A stretch of DNA of 64,000 nt from NCBI RefSeq assembly GCF_009831215.1, contig NZ_WUTW01000001.1, forward strand, positions 310,001 through 374,000, given 5' to 3'. A program made the position numbers and the translations under genes. The notes under the pieces were generated by a model. It was given only the letters and a program-made list of their open reading frames with translations. It did no database searches and was not told the origin of the DNA. Each line of letters opens with the position of its first letter. Within the stretch, counting starts at the first letter, position 1. This document shows positions 9,551 through 18,525 of this stretch, one piece after another. The stretch comes from Actinomadura rayongensis (GTDB taxonomy: Bacteria > Actinomycetota > Actinomycetes > Streptosporangiales > Streptosporangiaceae).

Positions 9551-10471
9551 ATGACCGCCGAGTCTCCCTGCTGCGCGGCGGCGCGCCCGACCGCCGCACC
9601 CGATGCGCTGCCTGTGCCGACCGTCCCGCCGCGCCGTGGCGCGGACGGCCCCGCGCCCCGTCCGCCCGGTCTCAAGGGGATGCTCCGGCTGCCCGGCGGC
9701 ACGTTCCGGATGGGCAACGAGGACGAAACGGCCAACCCCGGCGACGGCGAAGGCCCCGTCCGCGAGGTCGCCGTGGAGCCCTTCCTCATCGACGCCCACG
9801 CGGTGTCCAACGCCCGGTTCGCCGCGTTCGTGAAGGCCACCGGCCACGTCACCGACGCCGAAAAGTTCGGCTGGTCGTACGTCTTCGCGGGCCTACTGCC
9901 GCCCGGGACGGCCGACGCGTTCCCGGCGCCCGCCGGCACGCCCTGGTGGCGCGGCGTCCCCGGCGCGACCTGGCGCGCGCCCGAAGGGCCGGGCAGCACG
10001 ATCCAGGGCCGCGAGCGGCACCCGGTCGTCCACGTCTCCTGGAACGACGCCGTCGCCTACGCCGCGTGGGCCGGACGCCGCCTCCCGACCGAGGCCGAAT
10101 GGGAGTACGCCGCGCGCGGCGGCCTCGACCAGGCCCGCTACCCCTGGGGCGACGAACTGACTCCGCGCGGCCACTGGCGCTGCAATATCTGGCAGGGCGA
10201 GTTCCCGCACGTCAACACCGCCGAGGACGGCCATGTGGGTACCGCGCCGGTGGACGCGTACCGTCCCAACGCCTACGGCCTCTACAACGTCGTCGGGAAC
10301 GTGTGGGAATGGAACGCCGACTGGTGGGCCGAGGGAGACACGCGCGTCATGCGCGGCGGCTCCTACCTCTGCCACGACTCCTACTGCAACCGCTACCGGG
10401 TCTCGGCGCGAACGAAGAACACGCCGGACTCGTCCAGCGGCAACACCGGCTTCCGCTGCGCCGCCGACTGA
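9551..10471 (+). CDS. formylglycine-generating enzyme (FGE/SUMF1 family)
   Basis: Oxidises the sulfatase active-site cysteine to C-alpha-formylglycine, in actinomycetes in an oxygen- and copper-dependent way. The 306-residue protein has family signatures LPTEAEWEYAARGG and GNVWEWNADWW, and ends in NTGFRCAAD. The two catalytic cysteines are visible as CHDSYC at 274 and 279, so this is a true FGE rather than a cysteine-free family member. I chose ATG 9551, with AGGAA 6 nt upstream, over the TTG 6 nt earlier. It pairs with the divergent sulfatase. Confidence 0.95.
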   Translation: MTAESPCCAAARPTAAPDALPVPTVPPRRGADGPAPRPPGLKGMLRLPGGTFRMGNEDETANPGDGEGPVREVAVEPFLIDAHAVSNARFAAFVKATGHVTDAEKFGWSYVFAGLLPPGTADAFPAPAGTPWWRGVPGATWRAPEGPGSTIQGRERHPVVHVSWNDAVAYAAWAGRRLPTEAEWEYAARGGLDQARYPWGDELTPRGHWRCNIWQGEFPHVNTAEDGHVGTAPVDAYRPNAYGLYNVVGNVWEWNADWWAEGDTRVMRGGSYLCHDSYCNRYRVSARTKNTPDSSSGNTGFRCAAD

Positions 10472-10472
10472 C

Positions 10473-10514
10473 GGCGCCGCCCCGCACTGCGGGCCGGTCG
10501 GGCGCGGCGGCGCC
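10473..10514. terminator. GC-rich inverted repeat between convergent FGE and cutinase genes
   Basis: GGCGCCGCC (10473-10481) pairs with GGCGGCGCC (10506-10514), and a smaller CCCGCA/TGCGGG hairpin is nested inside. It sits just after the FGE stop. A terminator role is inferred; there is no T-tract. Confidence 0.45.
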
Positions 10515-10567
10515 GGCGGATGCCGGTTCGGGCGTTCCGTCGTTGTGCGCCGCCGCGCGGGACGGCG

Positions 10568-11440
10568 TCAGGAGGACGGGCAGGAGTCGCGGTACTCGGT
10601 GAGTTCGGGGTCGGTGGGAGCGGGGCAGAGGAACTGCTCGTAGCGGGTGTCGTCGTCGACGAAGCGCTTCAGCCAGGCGACCTCAAGTTCGCCGATCAGC
10701 GGGTTCTCGCGGACGAACGTCCCATGCGCGGCGTCGGCGATCTCGGCGTAGGCGCGCTCGCGGGCGCCGGTGAGGCTCTGGTAGATCGGCTGGGCGTAGG
10801 TCCCGACCGGCGCGGTGGTGTCCTGCGTCCCGCCCTGGACGAGGGTGGGAACGCTGATGCCGGACCAGTTCTTGATGGTGTGCCACGGCGCGAGCGGGAT
10901 CGCGGCCTTGAGGCTCGGACGCGTCCAGGCGGCGTAGAGCGTCCCGCCGCCGCCCATCGAGTGCCCGGTCACGGCGAGGCGGTTGGGGTCCAGGCGCTGC
11001 CGGACGGCGGCGGGGGACTGGCCGGTCAGGTAGTCCAACGCCGCGAGGAGCTGCTTGCCGCGCGCGGTGGGCTGGTCGGTGAGGTTGTTGGTCGCGATCG
11101 TGATCACCACGAACCCCTGCGACGCCAGGCGCGGCCCCAGCCAGGCGACGGCCTTCTCCGCGCTCTGGTAGCCCGGGACGGCGGCGACCCCGCCGAACGT
11201 CCCCTGGCTCGTGTCGTCGGGGTAGTAGATCGTCCCGCCGCCGAACGCGCCGCCCGCCTGGGCGGCCGTGACCGTGACGGTGGAGAAGGAGAACGGGCCG
11301 AGCGCGGCGCGGATGCCGGACAGCGTGGGGGCGGGTCCGCGCTCGTAGGACCCGGTGGCGGCGTGCGAGACCCCCGGCGCGAGGACGGCCGCGACGCTCA
11401 GCGCGAGCAGGGCCGCGAGCCGGTGGAAGACGGATCTCAT
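10568..11440 (-). CDS. secreted cutinase / polyester hydrolase of the PET-hydrolase (type I) family
   Basis: Alpha/beta hydrolase of 290 residues, closely resembling Thermobifida cutinases as I remember them. It has a signal peptide (1-27), a mature start SYERGPAPT, nucleophile Ser161 in GHSMGG, Asp207 in GGTQDTTAP and His239 in DAAHGTF. Oxyanion residues are Tyr91 and Met162, the binding-site Trp is Trp186 in APWHTIKNW, and the C-terminal disulfide pair is Cys272/Cys287. These enzymes hydrolyse cutin and synthetic polyesters including PET outside the cell; activity here is inferred from family. The start is ATG with AAAGG 6 nt upstream. Monocistronic. Confidence 0.92.
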   Translation of the reverse strand: MRSVFHRLAALLALSVAAVLAPGVSHAATGSYERGPAPTLSGIRAALGPFSFSTVTVTAAQAGGAFGGGTIYYPDDTSQGTFGGVAAVPGYQSAEKAVAWLGPRLASQGFVVITIATNNLTDQPTARGKQLLAALDYLTGQSPAAVRQRLDPNRLAVTGHSMGGGGTLYAAWTRPSLKAAIPLAPWHTIKNWSGISVPTLVQGGTQDTTAPVGTYAQPIYQSLTGARERAYAEIADAAHGTFVRENPLIGELEVAWLKRFVDDDTRYEQFLCPAPTDPELTEYRDSCPSS

Positions 11441-11522
11441 AAGTGACCTTTCTAGGTAGGAAAAGTAGAGAATAGCCCAAAGGAGGTGATCTCCGCGCCG
11501 TGCGCCTTCTCGGGACGACGAA

Positions 11523-11555
11523 GCGCCGCGGCCCCCGTCGCAGGGGCCGCGGCGC
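11523..11555. terminator. 13-bp hairpin between the DUF1801 and cutinase genes
   Basis: A perfect 13-bp stem (11523-11535 with 11543-11555), 7-nt loop, just after the stop of the DUF1801 gene on the minus strand. Probable terminator, without a clear U-tract. Confidence 0.6.
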
Positions 11556-11564
11556 GTCGGTGGG

Positions 11565-12005
11565 TCAGGCGATCGCGCGGGTCACCAGGTCGGCGATCCG
11601 GGCCTCCACCTCGGGCGTCACCTCGGTGAGGGCGAAGGCGGTCGGCCACATCGCGCCGTCGTCCAGCTTCGCCGGATCGTTGAAGCCGAGCGTCGCGTAC
11701 CGGGCCTTGAACTTGGCCGCGCTCTGGAAGAAGCAGACGACCTTCCCGTCCAGGGCGTAGGCGGGCATCCCGTACCAGAGCCTCGGTTCCAGGCCCGGCG
11801 CGGACGCGGTGATCACGGCGTGGACGCGCTCGGCAGAGGCGCGGTCGGCGCCGTCCATCTCGGCGATCTTCGCCAGCACGTCCTGCGCCGCCTGCTCGGC
11901 CTTGTCCGCGCGCGTGGCGCGGCGGGCCGCCTGCTTCTGCTCGCGGGCGTGCTCCTTCATCGCGGCCCGCTCCTCGGCGCTGAATCCCTCGTACTTCACG
12001 CTCAT
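11565..12005 (-). CDS. DUF1801 (YdhG-like) family protein
   Basis: A 146-residue soluble protein. The N-terminus (about 8-55) is rich in Arg, Lys, Glu and Ala and probably helical. The rest resembles the DUF1801 fold, with LWYGMPAYALDGKVVCFFQSAAKFKARYATLGF near 80-110. The molecular function of the family is not established. It is divergent from the LuxR-type regulator and followed by a hairpin. Confidence 0.75.
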   Translation of the reverse strand: MSVKYEGFSAEERAAMKEHAREQKQAARRATRADKAEQAAQDVLAKIAEMDGADRASAERVHAVITASAPGLEPRLWYGMPAYALDGKVVCFFQSAAKFKARYATLGFNDPAKLDDGAMWPTAFALTEVTPEVEARIADLVTRAIA

Positions 12006-12091
12006 CGGTCACTCCTTCGTCGTCCGGGTGATCCCAGCATCGCCCGGACCGGACGAACGTCGCATCCGTGCCGACCACGGAAAACACCACG

Positions 12092-12097
12092 GATAAT
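12092..12097 (+). promoter_or_regulatory. -10 element of a probable leaderless promoter
   Basis: GATAAT lies six bases before an in-frame GTG at 12104, the geometry of a leaderless transcript. It supports 12104 rather than 12068 as the start of the LuxR/ATPase gene. Confidence 0.45.
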
Positions 12098-12103
12098 GGG
12101 CCG

Positions 12104-14809
12104 GTGTCCTCACCGGTGGTCTCGGCCAGGGAAGCCGAAGTGCTGGCGCTGCTCGGCGAGCACCGGAGCAACGCCGAGATCGCCGCGCGCCTGACCATCT
12201 CCGTCCGCACGGTCGAGTCGCACGTGTCGTCGCTGCTGCGCAAGCTGGACGTCCCGGACCGCCGCGCGCTGTCCCGCCGCGCCGCCGAGCGGTCCCGCCC
12301 GGCGCCCGCGCTGCCGGTGCCGCTGACGACGTTCGTCGGCCGGGTCCGCGAGCGCGCGGAGCTGGCGGCGGCCGTCCGCGAACACCGGCAGGTGACGATG
12401 GCCGGGCCGGGCGGCGTGGGCAAGACCCGCCTCGCGCTCGCGGTCGCGGCGGACGTGGCGGACGAGTTCCCGGACGGCGTCTGGTTCGCCGACCTCGTCC
12501 CGGTGACCGATCCCGGCCGGGTCGGGGCGGCGGTCGCGGCGGCCGTGGGCGTCGGCGAGCAGCTCGGGCACGACGTGGAGGACGCCGTCCTCGCCGCGCT
12601 GGCGGACCGGCGGGCGCTGCTCGTCCTCGACAACTGCGAGCAGGTGCGCGCCGGCGCCGCGCCGTTCCTGGAGCGGCTGCTGACGGCGTGCCCGCGGGTC
12701 AGGGCGCTGGTGACGAGCCGCGCCCGGCTGCTCGTGCCGTTCGAGCGCGTCTACGCCGTCCCGCCGCTGTCGCGGGAGGGCGGCGACGCGTCGGAGGCGG
12801 CGACGCTGTTCGTGGAGCGGGCGGCGGCGGTCGGCTGGACGCCCGACCCGATGGTCCGCGACCGGATCGCGGCGCTGTGCGACCGGCTGGACGGCATGGC
12901 GCTCGCGATCGAGCTGGCCGCCGCCCGCTGGCCCACGCTCGGCCTGGACGGTCTCACCGCCGGACTCGACGACCAGCTCCGGATCCTCACCGGCGGATCC
13001 CGCGCGAACGACCGGCACCGATCGGTGCGCGCCGTCCTGGACTGGAGCCACGACCTCCTGGACCCGGCCGACCGGGCGCTGCTGCGCCGCGTCGCGGTGT
13101 TCGTCGCGCCGTTCACGCCCGGCGACGCCGCCGAGGTCGCGGGACTGGACGCGGCGGCCGTCGCCGACGGGCTCGGCCGCCTTGCCGAGCAGAGCCTGCT
13201 CGCGGCGACGCCGTCCGCGACCGGGACGCGGTACCGCGCGCTGGAGACCGTCCGGCAGTACGGGACGGAACGGCTCGCCGACGCGGGCGAGCTGACCGAC
13301 GTCCGGGACCGGCATCTGGCGTGGTGCTCGGCCGTCACGTCCGACCGGTTCGACGAGGTCGCGCCGGACCTGCGGGCCGCCCTCGCCTGGGCCGCCGGCC
13401 GTCCGGAGCGCCGCGCGGACGCCCACCGCCTCGCGCTGTCCCTGGCCGGGCTGACGTTCGAGCGCACCCTGCTCGGCGAGGCGCAGCAGCGGTTCGAGCA
13501 GGCGGCCGGGCTCGCGCCGGACGACGCGTCCGGCGCGGCGGCCCTGCGGCAGGCCGCCGCCGTCGCCGGGTGCCGCCGGATCGGGGACGACGTGTTCCGG
13601 CTGCACCGCGCCGCCGCCGACGCCGCCCGCCGCGCCGGGGACACCGCCGCCGCCGGCCGGGATCTCGCGGTCGCCGTGACCGCCGCGTACCGGTTCTCCA
13701 CGTCGTTCACGCGCCTGCCGTCCGGGGACGAGGCGTCCGCCCTGCTCACCGAGGCCCGCGACCTGGCGGGCGACGCCGACGCGGCCGTCGCGCTGGCGGA
13801 GGCGGCCGTGCTCGCCGACGCGTTCGGAGCGCTCCAGGGCGACACCGGCCTCACCGCGCGGGAGACGGTCGCGTCCGCCGAACGGGCCGTCGCGCTCGCC
13901 GGGGACCCGCTGGCCGAGTCCGCCGCGCTGGACGCGCTGTCGGGCGCGCTGAGCTGGACCGGCGACGCGTTCGCCGTCGCGGACGCGGCCCGGCGGCGCC
14001 TCGACGTCCTCGCGGCGGTCCCCGCCACGCCCGCCGGGACGCACGAGCTGATCGACGCCCTCACCGTCGCCGCCGGGACCGCGCTCGGCGTGGGCGCGCT
14101 GGCCGAGGCCCGCCGGCACGGACGGCGGCTCGCCGGGCATCCGCTGCTGGCCGAGGCGGGCCACCACGCCACGTCCTGGCTGCTCGTCGCGGACGCGTTC
14201 GCGGGCGACACCGGCGCGGTGCTCGCCGGGGCCGCGCGGTTCCGGGACGCGTGGGAGCGCAGCGGACGCCCCCGCTCGCTGACCCTGGGCGCGACGGCCG
14301 CGTCGGTCGCGATGGTCCACGGCCTGCGCGGCGACGAGGACGCCCGGACGGACTGGCTCGCGATCGTCCGGCGGGCCGACACCGCCCCCCAGCACGACCT
14401 CGGCTACGGCGCGATCTGCGACGCCGTCGTCCTGCTCCACCGGGGGGACGCCGAAGCCGCGCTCGACCGCGTCGCGCCGGAGCCGGACGAGGTCTGGAAG
14501 TGGGTCTGCTGGGTCTGGCTGCACTGGTACGTGGCGGTGCGGGCGGAGGCTGCGGTGCTGGCCGGGCATCCGGACGCCTCGGCGCGCGTCGCGTCCGCCC
14601 GCGCCACCGTCGCCGGGAACCCGGTCGCGTCGGCCCAGGTGGAGCGGGCGGCGGCGCTGCTGGACGGGGACGTCCCGCGCCTGCTCGCCGCCGCGCGGGC
14701 GTTCACTGCGGCGGGCTGTCCGTACCAGGCGGCGCGCACGCTGACCCTGGCCGGGGGCGAGCACGCCGCCGCAGGTCAGGCGGCCTTCGCGGGCCTCGGC
14801 GTCCGCTGA
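12104..14809 (+). CDS. LuxR-type regulator with NTPase domain and TPR-like region
   Basis: About 901 residues. It begins with a LuxR/GerE helix-turn-helix (about 5-60, SNAEIAARLTISVRTVESHVSSLLRKL). A STAND/NB-ARC-like ATPase follows (Walker A GPGGVGKT near 101-108, Walker B LLVLDNCEQ near 170), then a long alanine-rich helical region with TPR-like character. Unlike typical LAL regulators, the HTH is N-terminal. The start is uncertain: GTG 12068 also fits the frame, but GTG 12104 has a -10 element at leaderless spacing. The 3' end overlaps the convergent DUF2269 gene by 34 nt. Target genes are unknown. Confidence 0.88.
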   Translation: MSSPVVSAREAEVLALLGEHRSNAEIAARLTISVRTVESHVSSLLRKLDVPDRRALSRRAAERSRPAPALPVPLTTFVGRVRERAELAAAVREHRQVTMAGPGGVGKTRLALAVAADVADEFPDGVWFADLVPVTDPGRVGAAVAAAVGVGEQLGHDVEDAVLAALADRRALLVLDNCEQVRAGAAPFLERLLTACPRVRALVTSRARLLVPFERVYAVPPLSREGGDASEAATLFVERAAAVGWTPDPMVRDRIAALCDRLDGMALAIELAAARWPTLGLDGLTAGLDDQLRILTGGSRANDRHRSVRAVLDWSHDLLDPADRALLRRVAVFVAPFTPGDAAEVAGLDAAAVADGLGRLAEQSLLAATPSATGTRYRALETVRQYGTERLADAGELTDVRDRHLAWCSAVTSDRFDEVAPDLRAALAWAAGRPERRADAHRLALSLAGLTFERTLLGEAQQRFEQAAGLAPDDASGAAALRQAAAVAGCRRIGDDVFRLHRAAADAARRAGDTAAAGRDLAVAVTAAYRFSTSFTRLPSGDEASALLTEARDLAGDADAAVALAEAAVLADAFGALQGDTGLTARETVASAERAVALAGDPLAESAALDALSGALSWTGDAFAVADAARRRLDVLAAVPATPAGTHELIDALTVAAGTALGVGALAEARRHGRRLAGHPLLAEAGHHATSWLLVADAFAGDTGAVLAGAARFRDAWERSGRPRSLTLGATAASVAMVHGLRGDEDARTDWLAIVRRADTAPQHDLGYGAICDAVVLLHRGDAEAALDRVAPEPDEVWKWVCWVWLHWYVAVRAEAAVLAGHPDASARVASARATVAGNPVASAQVERAAALLDGDVPRLLAAARAFTAAGCPYQAARTLTLAGGEHAAAGQAAFAGLGVR

Positions 14810-15285
14810 CGGCGCCCCCACGGCTTGGCGACGGACAGGACGGTCGCGAACGTCAGGCAGGTGAGCGACACGGCGGGCGGGAAGAACAGGTCGCTCACCC
14901 GGCCGGCCGGCGGGTTCCCGGTCAGCAGGTCCTCGCCGTAGGCCCCGACCTCGTCCATGCCCGGCTGGAGCACGACGAGGATGAGCGCGCACAGGACGAC
15001 GTTCAGCACGAGCTTGACCGCCACCCACCAGTAGCGCACGAGCCCCCATTTCGTGCCGAGGCCGAGCACCACGCCCGTCGCGAGGCACACCAGCCCGGAG
15101 ACGAGCATCGGGAGCGTCACGAACGCCGCCAGCGCGCGGTAGGCGAGGCTGCGGAGCGCGACGTCGGCGGCGAACCGGCCCGTCAGGACCAGCACGGCGA
15201 CCATCACGTCGATGCCGATCCACGCGCCCGCCGACACCAGGTGCAGGACGAGCAGCGCGCGCCGCGCGGGACGGGAGAGCTTCAT
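14776..15285 (-). CDS. DUF2269-like integral membrane protein
   Basis: A 169-residue membrane protein with four predicted helices (about 10-32, 45-72, 82-105 and 128-150) and a basic C-terminal tail. The pattern LLVLHLVSAGAWIGIDV near the N-terminus resembles DUF2269 proteins; function unknown. The start is ATG with GAGGAG 6 nt upstream. The reading frame continues upstream but only as a shadow of the response-regulator gene. The stop lies inside the 3' end of the convergent LuxR/ATPase gene. Confidence 0.8.
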   Translation of the reverse strand: MKLSRPARRALLVLHLVSAGAWIGIDVMVAVLVLTGRFAADVALRSLAYRALAAFVTLPMLVSGLVCLATGVVLGLGTKWGLVRYWWVAVKLVLNVVLCALILVVLQPGMDEVGAYGEDLLTGNPPAGRVSDLFFPPAVSLTCLTFATVLSVAKPWGRRQRTPRPAKAA

Positions 15286-15383
15286 GGCCGGCTCCTCGGA
15301 TCGGGTGACCGCCAGCGTCCCCGGACGGCGCCCCCGCCGGCATCCGCCCCCGAGCGGCTTCGCGCCTACCTCGTCCGGCGTAC

Positions 15384-16034
15384 TCAGTGCTCCACGAGGC
15401 GATGCCGATGGGCGTACACGACCGCCTGGAGCCGGTCCCGCAGGCCCAGCTTGGCGAACACCCGGGACACGTGCGTCTTGACGGTCTCCTCGCCGACGCC
15501 GAGCGTCGCGGCGATCTCCCCGTTGCTGAGCCCGTCGGCGATCAGCAGCAGCACCTCGCCCTCGCGGGCCGTCAGCCGGGACAGCTCGCGCGGACGTGCG
15601 GCGGGCGCGATCCCGGCGGCGAGGCGCCCGGCCAGCCGCCGCGTCACCGACGGGTCGATCAGCGCGTCCCCGCGCGCCACGACCCGGACGGCCTGGACCA
15701 GTTCCTCCGGCGGCAGGCTCTTGAGCACGAACCCGACGCCCGCCTGGAGCGCCTGGCGGACGTAGTCGTCGAGGTCGTACGTCGTCAGGACGAGCACGCG
15801 CGTGACGTTCCCCGGCGCGGACAGGATCGCGCGGGCGGCGGCGAGACCGTCCAGCTTCGGCATCCGGATGTCGAGGACGGCGACGTCGGGCCGTAACTCG
15901 GCCGTCCGGGCGACCGCCGCGCGTCCGTCGGCGGCCTCGGCGACGCACTCCAGGTCCGGCTGGGTCTCCAGCGCGGCCCGCATGCCGGAGCGGAACATCG
16001 CGTGGTCGTCGGCGAGCAGGATCCGCAGCGTCAT
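15384..16034 (-). CDS. NarL/FixJ-family response regulator
   Basis: A 216-residue regulator. The receiver domain is at 1-120 (acidic residues in LLADDHAMF, phospho-acceptor Asp in VAVLDIRMPKLDG, conserved Lys in VLKSLPPEEL). The LuxR-type HTH is at about 150-205 (LTAREGEVLLLIADGLSNGEIAATLGVGEETVKTHV). Its ATG overlaps the kinase stop as ATGA (16031-16034), so translation is coupled. It is probably phosphorylated by that kinase. Confidence 0.94.
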   Translation of the reverse strand: MTLRILLADDHAMFRSGMRAALETQPDLECVAEAADGRAAVARTAELRPDVAVLDIRMPKLDGLAAARAILSAPGNVTRVLVLTTYDLDDYVRQALQAGVGFVLKSLPPEELVQAVRVVARGDALIDPSVTRRLAGRLAAGIAPAARPRELSRLTAREGEVLLLIADGLSNGEIAATLGVGEETVKTHVSRVFAKLGLRDRLQAVVYAHRHRLVEH

Positions 16035-17200
16035 GCCTCGTCCTCCACCGGGAGCCGCACGGCGAGCCGCCAGCCGCGTCCGTCGGCGGACGGCCCGCAC
16101 CGGAACGCGCCGCCGTGCAGGGCGACGCGCTGGCGCACCCCGGCCAGCCCCCGGCCGGGGGACGCGCAGTCCCGGCGGGGCGGGGCGCCGAGCGTGTTGG
16201 CGACGTCCAGGGCGAGGTCGCCGTCCGCGCGGCCGAGCGCGACGGTGACCTGTCCGCCGTCGCCGTGCCGGAGCGCGTTGGTCAGGGCCTCCTGGAGGAT
16301 CCGGTACGCGGCGAGGTCCAGCGCCGCGGGCAGCCGGCCGAGGTCGCCCGCGACCGTCAGATGGACCGGCGGCCCGGCGGCGCGCACCCGGTCCAGCAGC
16401 TCGTCGATGTCGCCGAGGCCGGGCTGGCGCCGGTCGGGCGAGGGGTCCTGGCCGTGCAGGACGTCCAGCAGCCGCCGCAGGTCGGCCATCGCGGACCGGC
16501 TCGCGGCCTCCACCTGCGACACCGAGCGCCGCGCGGCCGACCCGGGGCCGCCGGCCAGCTCCATCCGCGCGACGCCCGCGTGCATGCTGATCGCGCTGAC
16601 GTGGTGGGAGATGACGTCGTGCAGGTCACGGGCGATGGCGCTGCGCTCCTCGGCGACCGCGCGCGCCACGGCGGCGGCGCGGCGCTCGGCCATCAGCTCC
16701 AGCCGCGACAGGTGCGCCAGCTGGGACGTGTTGGACCGTCCCACCATCCACGGAACGAACGCGATGCCGAGCGCGATGAACCCGGCCGCCCAGAGATGGT
16801 CGAGCCACCAGCCGCCGCGGACCAGGGCGTAGCCGAGGACCGCCCCGGCCAGCGCCCCGAGCGCCCGCAGCGCGGCGGGGAACGGCAGCCAGGCGCCGGC
16901 GCGGTAGCCGGCGACCATCTGCCCCGGCGTGATCGGGATCTCGAACAGGTACGGCTGCCGCAGCAGCAGCGGGACGAGCACGACCACGCCCGCCCGCAGG
17001 ACCGCGACGAGTTCGGCGTGCTTCGGCGGCCCGGCGAGCGCGAGATCGGCGACCGCGGTGCTCAGGACGAGCACCGCGACGCGCCAGCCGCCGGCCCCGG
17101 CCGCGTTGATGAAGACGAGCGCGAACAGGTCCACGGCCAGGCACGCCCCGGCCATCGACCACGTCTGCCAGGTTCTCGCCCTGCTGTTCTCGTCCACCAC
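16031..17200 (-). CDS. sensor histidine kinase (HisKA_3 type)
   Basis: About 389 residues. Five or six predicted membrane helices occupy roughly 12-150. The dimerisation/phosphoacceptor motif is AIARDLHDVISHHVSAI, and a HATPase domain contains the N-box EALTNALRHGDGG and GRGLAGVRQRV. I placed the start at GTG 17200. A TTG at 17248 with GAGG 5 nt upstream is an alternative that adds 16 residues. It is coupled to the downstream response regulator. The ligand is unknown, with no recognisable extracellular sensor domain. Confidence 0.9.
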   Translation of the reverse strand: MVDENSRARTWQTWSMAGACLAVDLFALVFINAAGAGGWRVAVLVLSTAVADLALAGPPKHAELVAVLRAGVVVLVPLLLRQPYLFEIPITPGQMVAGYRAGAWLPFPAALRALGALAGAVLGYALVRGGWWLDHLWAAGFIALGIAFVPWMVGRSNTSQLAHLSRLELMAERRAAAVARAVAEERSAIARDLHDVISHHVSAISMHAGVARMELAGGPGSAARRSVSQVEAASRSAMADLRRLLDVLHGQDPSPDRRQPGLGDIDELLDRVRAAGPPVHLTVAGDLGRLPAALDLAAYRILQEALTNALRHGDGGQVTVALGRADGDLALDVANTLGAPPRRDCASPGRGLAGVRQRVALHGGAFRCGPSADGRGWRLAVRLPVEDEA

Positions 17201-17266
17201 GCCAATGTGGCAGAACGGCGGCGGGAATCCTCCGCGCGGCAGTGACAAAGCGGCCTCGTTCGCTGC

Positions 17267-18301
17267 TCACGGGTGCGCGCCGATCGCGTTCATCATCAGC
17301 GGCCACGCCTTCTTGTACTCGCGGATCCAGTACTCCCACTGGTGGAATCCGGGCCCGTAGAGATCGGTCGTGGCGGGGATTGCGAGCCGGGCGAGCCGTT
17401 CGGCGAGGTCGCGCGTCGTGGCGCCGACGACCGCCTCGCCCGCCGCGCCGGCGAGGTAGAGCTGGACGCCGTTCAGCAACCCGTCGCGCGCGACGTCGGT
17501 GGCGAGGTCGTCGTCCAGCGGGCCCTGCGTGCCGTCGCCCGCCGAGAGGAACAGGCCGGTGCCGCGCAGCCCCTCGGCCCGGACGTACGGGTCGTGGTCG
17601 GCCCAGTTCTTCGCGTCGAAGACCGGGTTCCCCCATTTGGCGAGCGGGTCGGGGACGGTCGGCTCGGGCGTGGCGTAATCGGTGAACATCAACGCCAGCG
17701 GAACGCCCGCGCCGGTCAGGTGCAGGACACCGCTGAAGCAGGAAACGTACGCGAACAGCCCGGGATGCCGTGCGGCGTAGGTGATCGCCCCTTGGCCGCC
17801 GGACGAGATCCCCATCGCGGCCCGCTTCTGCGACGCCCGGAAATTCCGCTCCAGCAATTGCGGGACCTCGGTGGTGTGGAAGGTCTCCCAGCGCGGATTC
17901 CCGCCTTTCCCGCCGTTGTACCAGTCGGTGAATCCCTGCCGCTTTCCGCCGTCCACGAGGGCGACGAGCGCGCCGCTGCGCTTGGCCGTCTCCGGAAAGC
18001 CCTCCGCGCCGGCCCATTCGGTGTAGTCGCCCGGCCCGCCGCCGTACGCGTAGACGATCGGCCACGTCCGGTCCGCGTCGCGGCTCCATCCGGCGGGCGT
18101 GTACAGCCTGATCCGGGGCTTGGACGTATCCACCAGCGGCGTATCGATCGTCAGGTCGAGGGTCTGGTCGTCCACCTTCCGCACGTCCACGATCCGCCCG
18201 CCGTCGTCGGCGGGCACATAGCTCTCGGCGCGCGCGGGCGCCACCGCGAACCCGAGAACGAGACACGCCGCCACGGTCAGCGTGGACAGAACGCGAGGCA
18301 T
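17267..18301 (-). CDS. secreted esterase, antigen 85 / esterase D-like alpha/beta hydrolase
   Basis: A 344-residue exported hydrolase. A signal peptide spans about 1-25 (MPRVLSTLTVAACLVLGFAVAPARA). The core has the nucleophile elbow GISSGGQG with the catalytic Ser, AYGGGPGDYTEW resembling an oxyanion loop, and a C-terminal His in GPGFHQWEYWI. It belongs to the Esterase_D/Ag85-like family, which includes mycolyltransferases and plain carboxylesterases. No mycolic-acid role can be assumed here. It lies 18-66 nt upstream of the histidine-kinase start, depending on which start is used, so it may share that operon. Confidence 0.82.
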   Translation of the reverse strand: MPRVLSTLTVAACLVLGFAVAPARAESYVPADDGGRIVDVRKVDDQTLDLTIDTPLVDTSKPRIRLYTPAGWSRDADRTWPIVYAYGGGPGDYTEWAGAEGFPETAKRSGALVALVDGGKRQGFTDWYNGGKGGNPRWETFHTTEVPQLLERNFRASQKRAAMGISSGGQGAITYAARHPGLFAYVSCFSGVLHLTGAGVPLALMFTDYATPEPTVPDPLAKWGNPVFDAKNWADHDPYVRAEGLRGTGLFLSAGDGTQGPLDDDLATDVARDGLLNGVQLYLAGAAGEAVVGATTRDLAERLARLAIPATTDLYGPGFHQWEYWIREYKKAWPLMMNAIGAHP

Positions 18302-18378
18302 CGAAGGCTCCTCAAGGCCGGGAACCTCGAAAGCTAGAGAACCCGCCCCGCCAAGTCGTCCCAGGCCGGAGGGACGAG

Positions 18379-18398
18379 GGTCCCCCGCGCGGGGGACC
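18379..18398. repeat. 20-bp perfect palindrome upstream of the esterase gene
   Basis: A perfect self-complementary 20-mer with halves GGTCCCCCGC and GCGGGGGACC, in the 224-nt gap between the divergent esterase and EF-hand genes. It could be a strong operator or a hairpin. Confidence 0.5.
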
Positions 18399-18525
18399 GG
18401 CCGCGCCGGGTGGAATGTGACGGGCGGGTGAGTTTGGGGGTGGAAATGGGGGGCACGGTCCGCGTTCGCTTCGTTCCCGTCCGTACTGTTCGCCTGTTCA
18501 GTGCCGCCGTGGGAGAGGAACGACG

